A DNA stretch of 64,000 nt from contig NC_080420.1 in the NCBI RefSeq assembly GCF_029873635.1, positions 50,669,457 through 50,733,456 of the forward strand. Reading direction: 5' to 3'. The translations under genes and the position numbers were made by a program. The notes under the pieces are model-generated. The model was not told the DNA's origin. It made no database searches and saw only the letters and a list, made by a program, of their open reading frames with translations. Shown in pieces: positions 1 to 12,346 of the stretch. The number at the start of each line of letters is the position of its first letter. Within the stretch, counting starts at the first letter, position 1. This DNA is from Malania oleifera. Its lineage: Eukaryota > Streptophyta > Magnoliopsida > Santalales > Ximeniaceae.

Positions 1-163
1 GCACAACATTCCCATAAGCAATGACTTTCCAGAATCTCCAATTTAAAGCTTTGATAAAAATAGTCATCTTAAATTTCCATTCGGCAAAATCTTCACTGTG
101 GAACACTAGAGGGTTCATAGATAACCTTCCCTCACAAGATGGGGATGCACCAAAACGAGCCAT
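1..163 (-). pseudogene. SIRE-like copia A: start of gag, cut by window edge
   Basis: Fifty-four codons read leftwards from an ATG at 163-161 without a stop until the window ends. The start (MARFGASPSCEG) resembles the gag starts of the other SIRE-like elements here (B at 3818, I at 50147, K at 56776), and the following F-x-E-W-K-F-K-M segment matches the region where those have a W-K-x-R core. Gag would form the cytoplasmic particle that packages the element RNA. It lies directly downstream of an LTR and primer binding site in the expected order. Whether the rest is intact cannot be seen. Two further in-frame ATGs lie upstream (166-164 and 172-170); I chose the one matching the other elements. 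Confidence 0.7.
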
Positions 164-205
164 CATGATCATTTTACAAAAAAACGTTTAAGTCTAGGTA
201 ACAGG

Positions 206-217
206 GCTCTGATACTA
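206..217 (-). other. Primer binding site of copia A
   Basis: On the minus strand this reads TAGTATCAGAGC, one change from the TGGTATCAGAGC complement of the initiator tRNA-Met 3' end. It sits two bases from the end of the LTR at 220, as expected for reverse-transcription priming. Confidence 0.8.
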
Positions 218-219
218 AT

Positions 220-2311
220 TGTTAGTTTTGGTGTAATCCTAAGAGGGGGGGTGAATTAGAGATTTAAAAATTTTCCTCCTAGGTTAAACTAATCTAACAA
301 CAGTATAATGCAACCTAAGAGTAGTCCAAGTATATATGAAATTGTAGATACGATATATTAAACAATTTTCAGTACATGCACCACAATTTCAGTATTTCTC
401 AACCAGATACAATGTAGTGTCAATCAGATATGCAGTATATCCAGCAGGGAAATTAAATCAAGCATAAAGTAGAATATAATGCAGGAAATGTAAAAGTGAA
501 CTCGAATATGATATCGGGGTTCAACCAATCCTGCCTACATCTCTGCCTTGGCTCACCAGCACAAGGATTACACTATGGGCTCACTTAACGGGTGGAGCAA
601 CACCTAAATACAACCAGGTCAATTAGCACAGGGCTGACCTCAACTTTTACAAACAATTCTTCCGGGCTAGATTACCACCTCCTCAGGCCATGCCTAGAAT
701 ACAATCAATGAAAATGAAATTTTATGTACAATTTTAAGCACTTCTACACAAGCATATATGTACTACAATACAGTCTAGATAAATATGCACTCACAGATGA
801 TATGGATTTAATGTTCAGGTGAGATTCAAAGTGTAAACTCTCTAAGATGTGTGAGTGTATGTATATGTGAGATTTCAACCTTTGATTCAAGATAAGATAT
901 TCAACACACAAATAATCAAAGGAATTTTAACACAATCTAAATCAAATATGTCAAGAATATTCTAAATGTAAAGCACAATAGATATTTGAATGTCAAAACT
1001 AGCAAGCTAAAAACGAAATCTTCCCAATCAAATATTTATATATGAAATATTATGGGAAAGATTAAACAAGCAAGAACTCTCAAAAATAGATTTTCAAGTA
1101 TGAATGTGAGAGTTTCTGCCAAGGAAATGATTTGAAGTGGTGCACAATAACTTAATCAAATCTCCCAACACTTTGCAATTGATTTGCAAGTTAGGGGAAC
1201 AATAGAGAAGAGTTCTCTTTGTTAAAAATGATTTTGCAAATAAGGTGTAAGAGAGTATGAACAGTTTTTGCTTGAAAAATGGTGGAGTATGAGAAAATAG
1301 AAGTGTAAGAAATTGAGAGAATATTGTACTAATCTATTTGCTAATCTGTTGCTAATTGAGGGAAATGAGAAGGTATAAATAGTTTCTCCTAAAAAAGTAA
1401 CCGTTGTGACTCAATGGGGATTATTAAAAATGTTTTAAACCAGTTTAACCCAAATAACCTTGTGTTACCGCAGTTAAAATTATTTCAGCCCAAGAGTTTC
1501 GGGTACCCGAGCCACAGGTTCAGTCGCCCAAACACTTACAACAAGAAAAGGCAAATTTGAAGTTCAGGTGCCTGAAAATAAGTTTGGTTTGCTGAACCGA
1601 GGCGATTTTCCAAAAAACCACAGTTTGGTCACCCGGTCTCTAGTTCGGTTTACCGAACTCACATATTTGGTTGCCCAAGGGTAAAATGAACTATAGGTGT
1701 GGGCGCTCGGGGACGTTGGAAAATTACATAGTACTAGTTCGGTTGACTGAGGATGCTACGGTCCTTTTGAGTTCAGTCGCCCGAACCTAGGTCAACATTT
1801 TGATTGGTTAGCGGTTCCGTCACCCAAAGTGTTTTAAACACTATAGTTTGGCCGCCCAAAGACTTTAAATCCTTATTTAATTCAATTTATCCTCCTAATG
1901 ATATATGTGATTTTGGGGACTAATTTAAGTATAAGTGCAGGAACCTAGGGTCTTTCTAAGGTCTTTGAGCTAGTCCCAAAAACTTGGCTTTGGTCGACCG
2001 AAGGGTGAACCCTAAGGTCACTCTACGGTCTTGAGCATTTAATCCTATCATGCATGTGATGCAGTTTATTACATACCATATTATAGTATAGACTAATTAA
2101 AAATGAATGCAAATACAATAGAAAATAGGTCTTCATTCTTTCGATTCTCTAGGCGCCATAAATGAAGCTTGATCTTCATAGTCCGTATAACTTACTTGAG
2201 TTCCTACCAACAGTGCATGCTTAGGATGAGCCTGTTCAAAAGACTCAGTGCACAGGTGAGAAACATTGGTTTTTTCATAATCAAAACGGGATCAAACTCA
2301 TAGGGTCAACA
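220..2311 (-). mobile_element. 5' LTR of SIRE-like copia element A
   Basis: On the minus strand the repeat starts TGTTGACCCTATGAG at 2311 and ends with AACTAACA at 220, followed by the primer binding site and gag. Length is 2092 bp. The end carries the CAATTCACCCCCCCTC-type tract seen in all SIRE-like LTRs here. The U3 (about 1500-2010) contains many short GTTCGG/CCGAAC-type words. A conserved U5-side motif (GGGGTTCAACC ... TGCCTACATC) is at 515-541. The LTR interrupts the gag of element B, so A is the younger of the two. Its other LTR lies outside the window, so its target duplication cannot be checked. Confidence 0.85.
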
Positions 2312-3818
2312 ATGTAATATATCTATAGGAGTATTTAGTTGGAACATAAATATTTGTCTCTCTCACAAAGTAGTCCATGTAAAGATATTTCTGTTTAAAG
2401 TTTTCATTCCCATTAAAACCAAGACCTTCCTTGTCTAAAGAATTTCTTTGAGCTCCAAGGAGTCTTTCAAAGTTATTTTGACCCTCAGTGAGTTTAAAAT
2501 TAATTTTAGATTTGTCTTCGAAATTTCTTTCTAAATCTACAATTTTCAAATCCTTTTCTTTTATTAAAGAAGCATGTGACTCATTTTGATTTTCTAAGAG
2601 CTTTAAGAATTCTTTTAATTTATTTTTCAAATAAGAATTTATTTTAGTCATTTTATCAAGCATTTTAAAAGTATACACGTATTCCAGTTGCTATTCGTCA
2701 TATAAAAGCATGCTATCATCATTTTCAAAATCACTAGAATAATATGATGATGCGGAGCAAAACGATTGTACATCGTGATCTTTATGTGCCATTAGACATA
2801 GATTAGCAACTTGATCATCGCTTGATTCAGTGTCTAAACTGCTAGTACTGTGTGTGTCCCAACCGACCTTTAGTACTTTCTTTTTCTTTTTGGGAACTTT
2901 CTTTTGTTGAGGACGATTTGGCTTGATGTGTCCAACTTCTCTGCAATTGTAGCATGTCAGAGGATTTTCCTTTTGCTTCCTACTACTCGACTCTCCTTTT
3001 TCTATTTTTGAGTCCTGGAGTTTTCTGGTATACTTCTTGTTCTTTTTCAGGAACTTTCTGAACTTTTTAGTTAGAAGAGCCATATTGTCTTCTGATTCTG
3101 AACAACTCTCTTCACTAGAATTGCTAGAAGATGCTTTGAGTGCGGTTACTTTCTTTGCTTTATTCTACTCACTCAATCTTTCATTTATCACCAATTCATA
3201 TGTAATGAGCCAATCGATCAGCTCATCCAGTGTCACTGCCTTTAGGTTTCTTCCTTCAGCTATGGCGGTGGCCTTTGCCTCCCAGACTGGCAGTAGACCC
3301 CTAAGAATTTTCCTGATCATTTCATAAGCAAGGTAAGTCTTACCAAGAGCATGCAAAGAGTTTCTGATGTGGGTAAACCTAATGTACATAAATTGAATAG
3401 ATTCATTTGGAGACATCTTAAATACTTCGTATTCACTGGAAAGGATATCTATCCTATTGTCTTTTACATCCTTAGTACCCTCTTATGTGACTTCTAATTT
3501 TTCCCATATTTCCTTAGCAATTTTACAAGCCATGACTCTATTAAACTCATTTACATCTAATGCACAGTATAAAATATTTATAGCAGTAGCATTTATTATA
3601 ACTAATTTCCAATCTTCAATCTTAAGTACATTTTCTTTTTCAACAATTTTCATAGGAACATGATTTCCTTTGGAGACAACTCTCCACACTTTCCAATCAA
3701 CTTTTAGAAGACAAATACTCAATCTTTGTTTCCAGTAGATGTAATTAACACCACAAAAAATAGGTGGACGTGTGGATGAGTGTCCCTCACCAAATGGGGT
3801 TACACTAATGTGTGCCAT
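2312..3818 (-). pseudogene. SIRE-like copia B gag, degenerate and interrupted
   Basis: Read leftwards from an ATG at 3818-3816 (MAHISVTPFGEG). Order: an N-terminal W-K-x-R region (3818-3483), a UBN2-type copia gag segment with ILRGLLPVWEAKATAIAEG (3416-3165), a Lys-rich linker and a zinc knuckle near 2960-2915, then a coiled-coil-like Lys/Glu-rich C-terminal part (2678-2312). The knuckle reads CYNCREVGHIKPNR, so its last cysteine is replaced. Several stops and frame changes separate the pieces, so no full Gag can be made. At 2311 the frame runs into the LTR of element A; the rest of B is outside the window. Confidence 0.8.
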
Positions 3819-3858
3819 TGTGATTTCTTACAAAAATGTTTAAGTCTAGTGGAACCTC

Positions 3859-3870
3859 GCTCTAATGCCA
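3859..3870 (-). other. Primer binding site of copia B (diverged)
   Basis: Minus strand TGGCATTAGAGC, two changes from the initiator tRNA-Met complement TGGTATCAGAGC, two bases from the LTR end at 3873. Confidence 0.75.
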
Positions 3871-3872
3871 AA

Positions 3873-5633
3873 TGTGAGTTTAGGTGCAATCCCAAGAGGG
3901 GGGGTGAATTGGGTATTTAAAAAATTCTTGATCTTTAGATTCTAATTTTGAAAACTACAACTTCACAAGTACAAGTTAGGTGACTTTATCAAATAATCAA
4001 TATTACCTAATCACTCAAAAATGTAATGAATATTCAATTCATACAAAATAAGCAAATAATTAAACGCAAGCGAAAATTTAAATGAGTTAAGGGAAGATAG
4101 ATGCAAACATAGTTTTTACAAGGTTCGGCCAAACCTGGCCTACGTCCTCACCTCCACTAATCTCCTTCTTTAAACTCAGGCGAAGCTTCCTATTATAATC
4201 CATTGCCTACAAGAGGCGTAACTTCCTCCTAACTATCTGCTGCTTACAAGAGGCGTAACTTCCTCCTCAAGATTCACAAACCAAACCATTAATACAAATA
4301 ATGAATAAAAATTTTTGAACACTCAGACACTTCTCAATAAGCTAATGAGTATAATCAGCCCTAAGCACTCTCACAAACTATAATATGAAGCTCAAGAGAG
4401 AATGTATTTTTCCCAATGATGTATGTGAAAAATATGATCTTTACGTGAGAAATTTGTATATGAATGATACTTTCAAGATCTAACCCTTATTCAATATTTC
4501 CCAAAAAAAAAAAAAGATTTCTTTGGAGATCTTAGGATTAGTTTTCAAACAATTTTTTCAAGAATAAAATATGAGATTTTTTAATAAAAATATGCTTGAA
4601 TATCACACAGATCATAGCCCTTGCTTTCAAACATATTTTGTAGAGATAATATTAAATCTTTGAATAAAATAATACGCTTGAGTATCACAAAGATATAAAC
4701 CCTAGAAAATTTTTTTCCCAAACGATTTTTAAAAACAAATATATGGAACACTAAGGTTCTTGCTCCCAAAAATATAAAAGAATACAGGAGTAGATGAGCT
4801 TATAAAAAAAGATTAAATGCTCAATAATAAACTTAACCAAATCTCAAGATCAAGCTAGTTTTTCATAAGATGATATGAGTGTGAGCACTTGGATCTTGAA
4901 GATGATAGTGATGAATGCCCAAACATGATGTGAATGCTTTGGAATGCAGACAAAGGTTAGAAAAAAGGTGTAAAGCTAGGGTTTTGAGTTGATATTTATA
5001 AGTATTCTCGGCATCTAAAATATTTCTAGCCGTTGGATCATTGAAAATAATTTTAATAATAAAAATATGGCCGCTTTAGCGCTGGAACATCGTTCTTCCC
5101 AATAGACTCGTCGGCGAGTGCATACATTCGTCGCCAAGTGTCCTTCATTCGTTCATCGACAAGACCATGAGATTTGTCGACGAATTGCCCATCTAAGATT
5201 TATATTGTCTTGGTATTTGCTCATCGATGAGGCCAGGGGACTATTCGACGAGTGCCCTATTTTTCAGCCCTATTAACCTTCTAAAATGTAGATTCAACCT
5301 AGGACAAATGCATATGAATATTTCATGAAAGATATGCATCGTAAGGTTAGTCTATATGTCATTTTGAGTTTCACATCATATCTTATGAAACATGCAAATA
5401 CAATCAAACCTAATGCGAATTACAACTGAAAATCTGAACTACCTTTATCCTTTTACTCTTTTACTTTTATAAATTAAGCCAAATCATATGAGCTTCAAAT
5501 TCCTTGTGGCTTTCAAAGCGCATTTACCATCCTTGCATACTAAGTCATGATCCTATTCAAAATCTCAAATGCATAGGTAAAATACTAAGTAATTTGTCAT
5601 TATCAAAATATGATTTGACTCATAAAGTCAACA
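3873..5633 (-). mobile_element. 5' LTR of SIRE-like copia element B
   Basis: On the minus strand it starts TGTTGACTTTATGAGTC at 5633 and ends AAACTCACA at 3873 (1761 bp), followed by primer site and gag. It has the usual CAATTCACCCCCCTC end. At 4118-4150 is the motif AAGGTTCGGCC ... GGCCTACGTCC shared with other copia LTRs. The U3 at about 5100-5260 carries a run of TCGTCGACGA-type palindromic words, the same word class found in gypsy D and H. The element is inserted just upstream of the surviving reverse transcriptase part of copia C; bases to the right (5634 on) belong to C. Confidence 0.85.
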
Positions 5634-5663
5634 TAGCCAAATGAGTTCTCTTCATGACCATGA

Positions 5664-5961
5664 TACAAAGCTAGATTGGTGGTAAGAGGATTCAATCTGA
5701 GAAAAGGTATTGACTTTGATGAGATCTTCTCTCCAATTGTAAAAATGTCATTGATCCGTACTGTACTTGGCTTAACAGCTAGTCTTAACTTGGAAGTTAA
5801 GAAGTTGGATGTGAAAACTGCCATCCTTTATGGTAATTTGGAGGAAGAGATTTATATGAAGCAGCTAGAGGCTTTCAAAGTGAAAGGGAAAGACGATTAT
5901 ATGTGCAAGTTAAAGAAAAGCCTATATGGTTTGAAACAAACACCAAGACAGTGGTACAAGA
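5664..5961 (+). pseudogene. Copia C reverse transcriptase, N-terminal part
   Basis: In frame from 5664 it shows the copia reverse transcriptase start: YKARLVVRGF, then DFDEIFSPIVKMSLIRTVL, then LDVKTAILYGNLEEEIYMKQ and SLYGLKQTPRQWYK. These are the motifs ahead of the catalytic YVDD. In-frame TGA codons lie immediately upstream, and the frame ends at 5961 where gypsy D is inserted in the RQWYK segment. The same reading resumes at 14152. The conserved F-L-H-G-D is altered to LYGN. Confidence 0.85.
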
Positions 5962-7771
5962 TGTCACGCCTCGAACCCGGAAATGGTACTCGGAGGTGAA
6001 AATGTAATCTAACTTGTTCCTGTATCCGATAAAACATCCACAGATATAGTACCAAGGATGAGGGTTCGACCCCGTGAGGTTCCCAAGCACCCTAAACACA
6101 TCCAAACACAATCATATACGTAGCGGAAAAAGGTCATTCTATATATACATATGCAGTACCATACCAAAGTCTATACAAGAGCAGAAACAGGCTCTATCAA
6201 AACGTACAAACGGGTGCCTAAATACATCTCAAAATGGCAACCCACCAAAACACAGTTCTAACACTTACCCAAGCGCTAACCATAGTACACCGGCCACTAC
6301 GCCCCCTACACCAAGATGCTAGTTCCGGTTACTCAAAAGACCTGTAAAAATGTATGTACAGTAGGGGTGAGACACCTCTCAGTAAGAAAGAACACAAACT
6401 ATATCGGTGTGCGGCATTTAAGTGTTATCATGATGCAACATACACACAATTAAATGCAATCCAATACTAATTTACACAGTGCATACACGCACACATACAC
6501 AAGATCAGTAATCCTAGTGTCATCACACCTTTCGGCCTGAAGCCGGCCCGCAACATATGGCGCTGGCTCGTAACCAACCCGCAAACACGGCGCCACCGAC
6601 ACATGGCTAGTCCCCAACTCCCATGGCCGTACCGGCGCTAACTGGTGGATCCACACCCTTCGGCCTGATCTGCCAATATAGGCTCACGCCGTCAGATATA
6701 GAGCCCGACACTCTTGCTTATGTGGCAGGCGATAAACACACGCTCTCAAATATAGAGCCGAACACTCTCAGTACCTGGAATTCGGAATCCCGTTCCTACT
6801 AGCATTTCAATAGTCACACACACATGCATGCTCATATAACCAAACAAACCACACCCATTTGGTAATCTAAATCATGGTTTTCCAAACAAATATAGTTGAA
6901 ACAAGTCAAGGCACGACCATCCCCAATAACACTGTATAAATCAACATATACATTCGGTTTTCAACAAAACCAGGGATACAGCCCGTCGCCCCCTTTTTCC
7001 CAAAACTATAATAATGAAAAACCCATAGTTTTCCCCGTTAGATCCCCCCAAATAAGTAGCCAAAACACACACAGGACCGTGAACCATAGTTCTACCGAGT
7101 CCAATTTCAAAAATAACCAATATAAAGTCAATTCCCCTTATCTTTTCCCTGAATAGCAAATCCCGAACTCCAAGGCCCCTAAACAGCGAACCGAGTTCCA
7201 AAACCTACAATTCACAGTGCAAAATATACTCACAAGATTGTTTCCTACAAAACTACCAGATCAGAATTGAAAATCGAGTCTTACCTCGATTTTACGTTGA
7301 AACCCAAAAATCTCTGAAACAGAATTCCGATCCGTAAAACTTGTAGAGAATCCTTCCACGATCCTTGTGGTAACTTCAGATTCATGATTCTATTGACAAA
7401 CTGTGAGGAAATCTAAAGAGAGAGAGAGAGTGAGTGAATCTTGAGTTCCTAGAGAGAGAGAGAGCGAAACTATTACTTCAATACTAAGCAACTCAAAATA
7501 TCCTTTTAAAGAGCCTTTGACCTGGGTGGATTCATCGACAAATTAGCGTCCTGGTCGACGAGTCTGCCATTGACTTCGTCGATGAGACGGTGGCCTCGTC
7601 GACAAGCCGAATATTTCTAATTTCCCGAACCTCTCGGCATTCCCTCATCGACGAGCCTCTGAATTTCGTCGACGAGAAAGACAAAGACTTCATCGACGAG
7701 GCCTGCTCTTTTACCAAAATGGCCCTCTCTTTAAATATTTAAAAACCATTGTCAAGAGTCGAGTTCTTACA
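5962..7771 (-). repeat. 3' LTR of gypsy D
   Basis: TGTAAGAACTCGACTC (minus strand, from 7771) to GGGTTCGAGGCGTGACA (ending 5962), 1810 bp. CTCGTCGACGAG-type words cluster at 7530-7700 in U3. A GA-rich stretch follows at 7415-7465. At 6365-6386 is the GAGAGGTGTCTCACC stem-loop motif shared by all gypsy LTRs in the window. It has a duplicated segment near 6680-6770 absent from the other LTR. Confidence 0.92.
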
Positions 7772-7900
7772 ACCTCCCCTCTTAATAAAAATTTCATCCT
7801 CGAAATTTGTACTCTCTCGTACACGAACTCATTTATACAATCGAACACATATATACCAATCGAAATTTGTACTCTCTCATACACGAACTCCTATAGGCTA
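7772..7900 (-). repeat. Gypsy D polypurine tract and a 60-bp tandem duplication
   Basis: The polypurine tract AAGAGGGGAGG (minus strand) abuts the LTR. Just upstream, the block around CGAAATTTGTACTCTCTC (plus strand) occurs at 7801 and again at 7861, a 60-bp tandem duplication. It occupies the place where a chromodomain would be expected. Confidence 0.75.
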
Positions 7901-8960
7901 CCAGACCCACTCGCTCAAGAACTTCAAATAGTCTGATATACCTTGGGCTCAGCTTGCCCTTCCTCCCAAATCTCACCACCCCTCTCATCGGAGCAATACG
8001 CAAAAATACCTTACCTCCCACTTCGAACTCTAACTCACGACGATGAACATTTGCATAACTCTTCTGCCAACTTTGAGCTGATCTAATCCTCTCCTGGATC
8101 AAACCCACCTTCTCAGACACCTACTACATGAGTTCAGGTCCTAACACCTGACGTTCACCAACCTCATCCTAACACAAAGGAGATCGACACCTCTGACCAT
8201 ACAATGCCTTGAACGGTGCCATCCCGATACTAGATTGGAAGCTATTATTATAAGCGAACTCTACAAGTGGCATAAACTGTATCCAGCTATCACCAAAGTC
8301 TAACACACAAGCTCGCAACATATCTTCCAAAATCTATATCGTCCTCTCCGATCGTCCATCAATCTAGGGGTGGAACGTTGTACTAAAAGTAAGTTTCATC
8401 CCCAATGCCTCCTACAAGCTCATCCAGAATTGAGAAGTAAACCTTGGATCTCAATCCGATACTATGGACACCGGTACTCCGTGCATTCTCACAATCTCAT
8501 GCACATACAATTCTGCTAGCCTACTCAAAGGATAGCCAACTTTCAATGGTATGAAATGAGCAAATTTCATCAATCTATCCACAATCACCCAAATAGCATT
8601 ACGCCCGTGAAGTACTGGCGGCAATTCGATCACAAAATCCATGGAAATATGCTCCCATTTCCATATGGGAATAGGCAAAGGATGCAACGGCCCTGCCGGC
8701 CTCTGATGTTCAGCTTTTACCTGCTGACACGTCAGACACTGCTCCACGAACTAAACAATCTGCCTCTTTATACAAGACCACTAGAAGGTCTCGCGCAGGT
8801 CCCGATACATCTTTGTACTACCAGGATGTACCGCATACATAGAACGATGTGCCTCCTTTAAAATCGTCCTTCTGATCTCATCATCATTCAGAACACATAG
8901 TCTGGTCCCAAACCTCAACATACCTTCCTTAGAGATGTTAAACTCTATAGCCAGTCCTTG
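7833..8960 (-). pseudogene. Gypsy D integrase
   Basis: The zinc-binding H-H-C-C region is recognisable: [10 protein letters not shown] upstream, then [11 protein letters not shown] (about 8740-8715). The catalytic core follows with MDFVIELPP (first Asp) and [10 protein letters not shown] (second Asp, near 8455). The C-terminal part (about 8030-7930) has LSPRYI ... LERVGLVAYR, after which the reading diverges into duplicated non-coding sequence. Integrase would insert the DNA copy into the chromosome. Stops near 8750 and in 8120-8450 break it, and the third catalytic residue region is not readable in frame. The chromodomain that guides chromoviruses to heterochromatin is absent. Confidence 0.85.
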
Positions 8961-9536
8961 CTGTACTTTTTTCATAACCTCTGCCAACTTGTCATCACTA
9001 GCCTGCATAACTTTTATACGCTTAAATAAGGTCGGTTGGACCACCAAACCAGCAAGATAAGTCTGATGATCACCAACCACCAACTCTATACCTGAGCTCT
9101 CCAAAACCCGTATGATGTGATACTGAGTCACAATCGTAGATGCAGTCGTAGGCCCTGACTTCTGACTCAACGCATCAGCTACCACATTAGCCTTCCCCGG
9201 GTGATAACTGATCGTGCAATCATAGTCCTTGATCAACTTTAGCCACCATCTCTGCCTCATATTCAACTCCTTCTGCATAAAGAAATACCTAAGGCTCTTA
9301 TAGTCAGTGAAGATTTCACATTGCACGCCGTACAAATAGTGTCACCAGATCTTCAGTGCATATACCACAGCAACCAATTCTAGATCATGCATAGGGTAAT
9401 TCTTCTTGCACTCTTTTAATTGCCGAAAAGCATATGCCACTACCTTACCTTGCTGCATAAGCACACAACCTAGACTTTTTAGAGACGCGTCGCTATAACT
9501 CACAAACCCACCATCCCCCGAAGGAATGGTCAACAC
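8961..9536 (-). pseudogene. Gypsy D RNase H
   Basis: Reads [21 protein letters not shown] (first catalytic Asp in SDAS; extra residues listed only to locate it at about 9500-9430), [15 protein letters not shown] (Glu in DLEL) and [10 protein letters not shown] (Asp in TD, about 9310), then [14 protein letters not shown]. All are signature positions of gypsy RNase H, which removes the RNA template during DNA synthesis. A stop at 9342-9337 splits the domain into two frames. A linker to integrase follows. Confidence 0.85.
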
Positions 9537-9593
9537 TAGAGCAGTAACCAGTCAGGGCTTCAACTTCTGAAAGCACTGCTCTCAATCACGGGT

Positions 9594-10568
9594 TCACTCA
9601 AACTGAACTTCCTTCCTGGTCAACCGTGTCAGAGGTCCAGATAGTTTAGAGAAACCCTCTATGAACCGACAATAGTAACCTGCCAATCCCAGAAAATTCC
9701 GAACCTCCTCCACACTCTTCGGCCTTGCCCAATTGACTATAGCTTCAACCTTGCTAGGATCAACTAATATACCATCACCAGTTACCACATGGCCTAAGAA
9801 TGCAATCTAACTCAACCAAAATTCACATTTCTTTAGCTTAGCATACAATTTATTCTCCCGCAAAATCTATAACACTAACCTCAAATGTTCCACGTGCTCT
9901 TCCATACTCCTCGAGTATACCAGAATGTCGTCAATGAATACCACCATGAATCGATCTAGGTACTCATGGAAAACCCTGTTCATTAGATCCATGAACACTG
10001 CCAAAGTGTTCATCAACCCAAATGACATAACCAAGAACTCGTAGTGGCCATATCTAGTTCATAAATTGGTTTTTACTACATCCCCTGCTCTAACCCTCAC
10101 CTAATGATATCCTAACTGCAAGTCGGTCTTCGAAAAGACCTGTGTTCCCTGCAACTAGTCAAAGAGATCATCTATATGAGGTAAAGGATAGTGATTTTTC
10201 ACAGTTACCTTGTTAATCTCACAGTAATCAATCCACATCCGCATCGACCTATCCTTCTTCTTCACAAACAATACTGGAGCTCCCCACGGTGAAACACTAG
10301 GTCGAATGAAACCCCTGTCCAGTAATTCCTGCAACTGCTCCTTTAACTCCCGAAATTCTTCTAGAGCCATCCAGTACGAAGCTTTAGAGATCGGTGCCTT
10401 GCTAGGCAGCAATTCTATAGTAAATTCCACCTCACGATCTGGAGGTAAACCGAGTAAATCATCTAGAAACACATCTGAAAATTCGCTGACTACCCAAATG
10501 TCGTCAAGTCTCAACTTATTCCGCAATGGTTCCTGCACACAAGCTAAGTACCCCTGACATCCATCCAA
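9594..10568 (-). pseudogene. Gypsy D reverse transcriptase
   Basis: Starts with the protease-RT linker ([20 protein letters not shown]) and the finger region: [52 protein letters not shown] (10300-10155). The catalytic [10 protein letters not shown] lies at 9922-9944, followed by the connection segment VRNFLGLAGYYCRFIEGFS (about 9710-9650). The palm motif is YxDD-like with Phe-Ile. Frames change between 10155 and 9790, so the protein is not translatable as one piece. Role: copying element RNA into DNA in the cytoplasmic particle. Confidence 0.88.
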
Positions 10569-10712
10569 GAGTAGCCTCCTTGCCTATAGTACCGACAGAA
10601 TTTGTGGCGCTAGAACAACACACGATCCCACGAATTCATACTCCTGCTCCCTAGGAGGTCTGAAAACTACCACCTTCCTACGAAAGTCGATCACAGCATA
10701 ACTGGAAAACAA

Positions 10713-11167
10713 TCAATCCATCCCCAAAATGACATCGAACCCCAACATGTCATATACAACAAGATTTACCGGTAGCAGCTTTCCCTGAATTTCCACTGGG
10801 AAGTCTATCTTCCTATAGAAAGATACACTCCTAGATGGCATAGGAACAGATATCACCTCATTCATGTCTTGGGTTTCAGCCCCACACCGTCCAACAAAAC
10901 TCACAGATACAAAAGAATGGGTTGCACCCGAATCAAATAAAACAAAAGCCTTATTCGAAAGCAATAATAAGGTACATGTCACCACGTTCCCTGCATGCTT
11001 AGCGTCCGTTGGAGTAAAAGAATATACACTGGCCAGAGCTGTATTCGTCTGAATGGTTCCCCAAGGTATCTGATTGCTCCCTCAGTTCCCATTGAATGCA
11101 GGCACATCTCGCTTCAGTGCACGACAATCACAAGCCATGTGACCAGGCCGACCACAGTTATAGCAGT
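10713..11167 (-). pseudogene. Gypsy D zinc knuckle and aspartic protease
   Basis: An intact C-x2-C-x4-H-x4-C knuckle (CYNCGRPGHMACDC) lies at about 11166-11125. Downstream, 10985-10713 encodes the retroviral-type protease with the active site FDSGATHSF and the conserved C-terminal GFDVILGMD. The protease would cut the polyprotein. The stretch between them has one or more stops. Together they mark the gag-pol boundary of a single-polyprotein gypsy element. Confidence 0.85.
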
Positions 11168-12300
11168 TACCTTCAAAAGACCGACACTCACCCTCGTGCA
11201 TTCTGAGGCACCTAGTACAACGACCACTAGTCTAGCTCCCCTGAGAATCCTGACACTCGGTATTTTGACGGTAGCCCGAGCCCTTGTTCCTCTTCTTCCA
11301 TGATCCCTGACGAGATCCTATCTGAGAACTAGAAGGTATTGTCCTCTTCCTCGATTCCCGATCCACCTCATCCTCGGACATCGGTCTCAATCACCGTGGC
11401 TTTATCCACCAACATCGAGAACTCACGGATCTGAAGCATACCCACTAGTCTGCGGATATCTTTCCTCAAACCCTTCTTGAACCTCCAAGTCTTCTCATAC
11501 TCGCTCAAGATCAAACATGGTGCAAAGCGAGATAGCTCTACGTACTGATCCGCATACCCCTGCACCTTCATACTCCCCTAAGTTAGAGCAAAAAATTCAT
11601 CTGCATTCGCATCACGTACAGAAGCTAAGAAGTATCTATCGAAGAACACCTCCTTGAATTGGCTCTCTGCTTCTCCAGCAAACTCACCGCAGTCCACCAT
11701 CGACCCACCTCCCCAGATAGCTAGAAAGTAGTATAGGGGACTCGCTACCTATCCATGCAGTGCGGGACTTCTCGAATCCTTTCAGTCTTCTCCATCCAGT
11801 CCTCTACTGTCGTTGGGTCAGGTCATCCAGAGAACGTCCGCGGATGCATGCATGTGAACCTCTCAATGGTACACCCCACAACAACAGAAGAGCGATCGCG
11901 TCTCCTCACACTCTACCCGATCTCCTGTAACACCTACATTTTCAAACCTCGAGGCACAAAAGGAGACTCATCACTCGCAGTCTCCTCAGAGTCACTTCCT
12001 AGGTCATTCTCCTTGGGCTCCATTCTACCACACAATAGGAATCTATCAGTATCCCTACAACACATACAGTTAACACCATGATCTACACTAATCGTGTTAA
12101 CTATTCCCTGCCAGGTCTGGTCTCTCCTATCACACTGACACAAAAGTTATCAATGATCTGCCCTGCTTTTACTGGGATCATCATCCCAGGAAAAACACGG
12201 AATATCGTCAACAAATCCTAGTCTAGCAACCGAACAACCTTCAACCAACTCTACCCATATCCACATCTAATACTCTGGTATGTACTCATAACTAAGCCTA
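11168..12300 (-). pseudogene. Gypsy D gag
   Basis: Gypsy capsid wording can be followed across two frames: PTTVEDWMEKTERI near 11815-11775, then VQGYADQYVELSRFAPCLI and EKTWRFKKGLRKDIRRLVGM (11571-11368). These match the retrotransposon gag domain of Tekay-like elements. Frameshifts near 11600-11640 and several stops inactivate it. The N-terminal part (12143-11934) is an acidic stretch of uncertain start. Confidence 0.75.
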
Positions 12301-12331
12301 ACCAAGTCTACAAGATCTAGTAACCTTGTTA

Positions 12332-12343
12332 GCTCTGATACCA
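12332..12343 (-). other. Primer binding site of gypsy D
   Basis: Minus strand TGGTATCAGAGC, a perfect initiator tRNA-Met complement, 3 bases from the 5' LTR end at 12347. Confidence 0.9.
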
Positions 12344-12346
12344 AGC

